Source: Chloroflexota bacterium
GTDB taxonomy: Bacteria; Chloroflexota; Anaerolineae; UBA1429
Direction of reading: 5' to 3'
Length of the DNA: 7,443 nt
Assembly: GCA_012515695.1 (NCBI GenBank)
Contig: JAAYXX010000539.1
Span: forward strand, 1-7,443
The notes under the pieces are model-generated. The model searched no databases, had not been told where the DNA came from, and worked only from the letters and a program-made list of their open reading frames with translations. The translations under genes and the position numbers were made by a program. How positions within the stretch are numbered: the first letter of the stretch is position 1; the number at the start of each line of letters is the position of its first letter. Of the stretch, positions 7,166 through 7,443 are shown one piece after another.

Positions 7166-7278
7166 GCGGTTGAAACCGCGGCAACCGTTGCATCGCCAGC
7201 AAGCTGGCTCACCTGCCTGCGCAGTTTCAACTGCCTACGAGATGGCGCGTATAATCGGACCGCCGGCTTCCAGCCGGC
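7166..7278. repeat. Cluster of five short palindromes (REP/BIME-like)
   Basis: Five closely spaced palindromes follow the last gene: 7166-7179 (GCGGTTGAAACCGC), 7181-7191 (GCAACCGTTGC), 7195-7208 (GCCAGCAAGCTGGC), 7221-7234 (GCAGTTTCAACTGC) and 7262-7278 (GCCGGC, loop TTCCA, GCCGGC). The first and fourth are inverted relatives: the reverse complement of the fourth is GCAGTTGAAACTGC, differing from the first by one substituted base pair, which keeps the stem intact. No T-run follows, so this is not a plain plus-strand terminator. The pattern fits a dispersed intergenic palindromic repeat; copy number elsewhere cannot be seen from here. Confidence 0.6.
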
Positions 7279-7329
7279 ATAAGTCAAGCCGCCAGGGATG
7301 GTTAATGGCGCTAACTTTTGGTTATCATG

Positions 7330-7360
7330 AAAAAAAGCGAGGCAAATGTCGTCCCCTCGC
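7330..7360 (-). terminator. Minus-strand rho-independent terminator of a gene to the right
   Basis: Read on the minus strand, GCGAGG (7360-7355) pairs with CCTCGC (7342-7337) across a 12-base loop and is followed directly by seven T (7336-7330). The plus strand has no T-run after the hairpin. It implies a gene transcribed leftward from beyond the window edge. Confidence 0.6.
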
Positions 7361-7380
7361 CAGTGGATCACCCTCATCCG

Positions 7381-7432
7381 CCCCTCCGGGGCACCGGCAT
7401 GTATGCCGCTTTCTCCCGGGGGGAGAAGGCGG
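7381..7432. repeat. Consecutive extragenic hairpins near the window edge
   Basis: Three inverted repeats occur in series: CCCC (7381-7384) with GGGG (7388-7391); CGGCAT (7395-7400) with ATGCCG (7403-7408); and a 12-bp stem 7406-7417 with 7421-7432 (CCGCTTTCTCCC and GGGAGAAGGCGG, one T-G wobble, loop GGG). The second and third overlap by three bases and so are alternatives. The style (a hairpin of TTCTCCC and GGGAGAA beside a CCCTCATCCGCCCC tract) resembles common dispersed bacterial intergenic repeats. I see no coding potential here on either strand. Confidence 0.5.
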
Positions 7433-7443
7433 CAAGCGCGGCA

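Noticed and set aside
7250..7255. Perfect TATAAT as a plus-strand promoter
   Set aside because: No good -35 box lies 16-18 bases upstream, it is embedded in the palindrome array, and no open frame or RNA gene follows it before the window ends.
7108..7377. Minus-strand open frame of 89 codons at the right end
   Set aside because: It would cross the minus-strand terminator and the palindromes and run into the 3' end of the opposite gene, and it has no recognisable sequence features.
7158..7443. CRISPR array or tRNA in the repeat-rich right end
   Set aside because: The palindromes differ from one another and lack regular spacers, and no cloverleaf with an acceptor stem and anticodon arm could be assembled.

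Overview
The window reads as part of a high-GC bacterial genome from an anaerobe. Shine-Dalgarno sites, a rho-independent terminator and a bacterial-type selenocysteine insertion element support Bacteria. The tandem GTTGAAAC palindromes at the right end remind me of intergenic repeats in Chloroflexota genomes, so Chloroflexota (for example an Anaerolineae-like lineage) is my guess at the phylum, held with low confidence.

Bases 1-5334 are one tightly packed plus-strand operon that is cut at the left edge. In order it encodes: the C-terminal part of an MvhD-type iron-sulfur protein; a fusion of HdrC, a two-cluster ferredoxin and a second MvhD domain; an FdhB/FrhB-like iron-sulfur protein; a selenocysteine-containing formate dehydrogenase catalytic subunit; and a polyferredoxin. 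The formate dehydrogenase is interrupted by one in-frame TGA (2725-2727). It is followed by a hairpin with a GGTCT loop whose spacing matches my recollection of the Escherichia coli fdhF element, so the two reading frames on either side are one gene.

Together these genes look like a formate-linked, heterodisulfide-reductase-type electron-transfer module. Formate would be oxidised at the Mo/W-selenocysteine site. Electrons would then pass through the iron-sulfur proteins to the MvhD domains and on to a flavin-bifurcating HdrA, which is presumably encoded just left of the window. The reverse direction (CO2 reduction to formate) is equally possible from sequence. No HdrA flavin domain, HdrB subunit, hydrogenase, or NADH-binding subunit is visible in the window.

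A strong terminator (5351-5385) closes the operon. A separate gene follows (5433-7157) for an FAD-dependent oxidoreductase with a C-terminal beta-sandwich-like domain; its substrate is unknown and it has no evident link to the operon. The last 286 bases (7158-7443) hold no convincing gene. They contain a cluster of short palindromes, a minus-strand terminator for a gene lying to the right, and two or three more hairpins that look like dispersed extragenic repeats.
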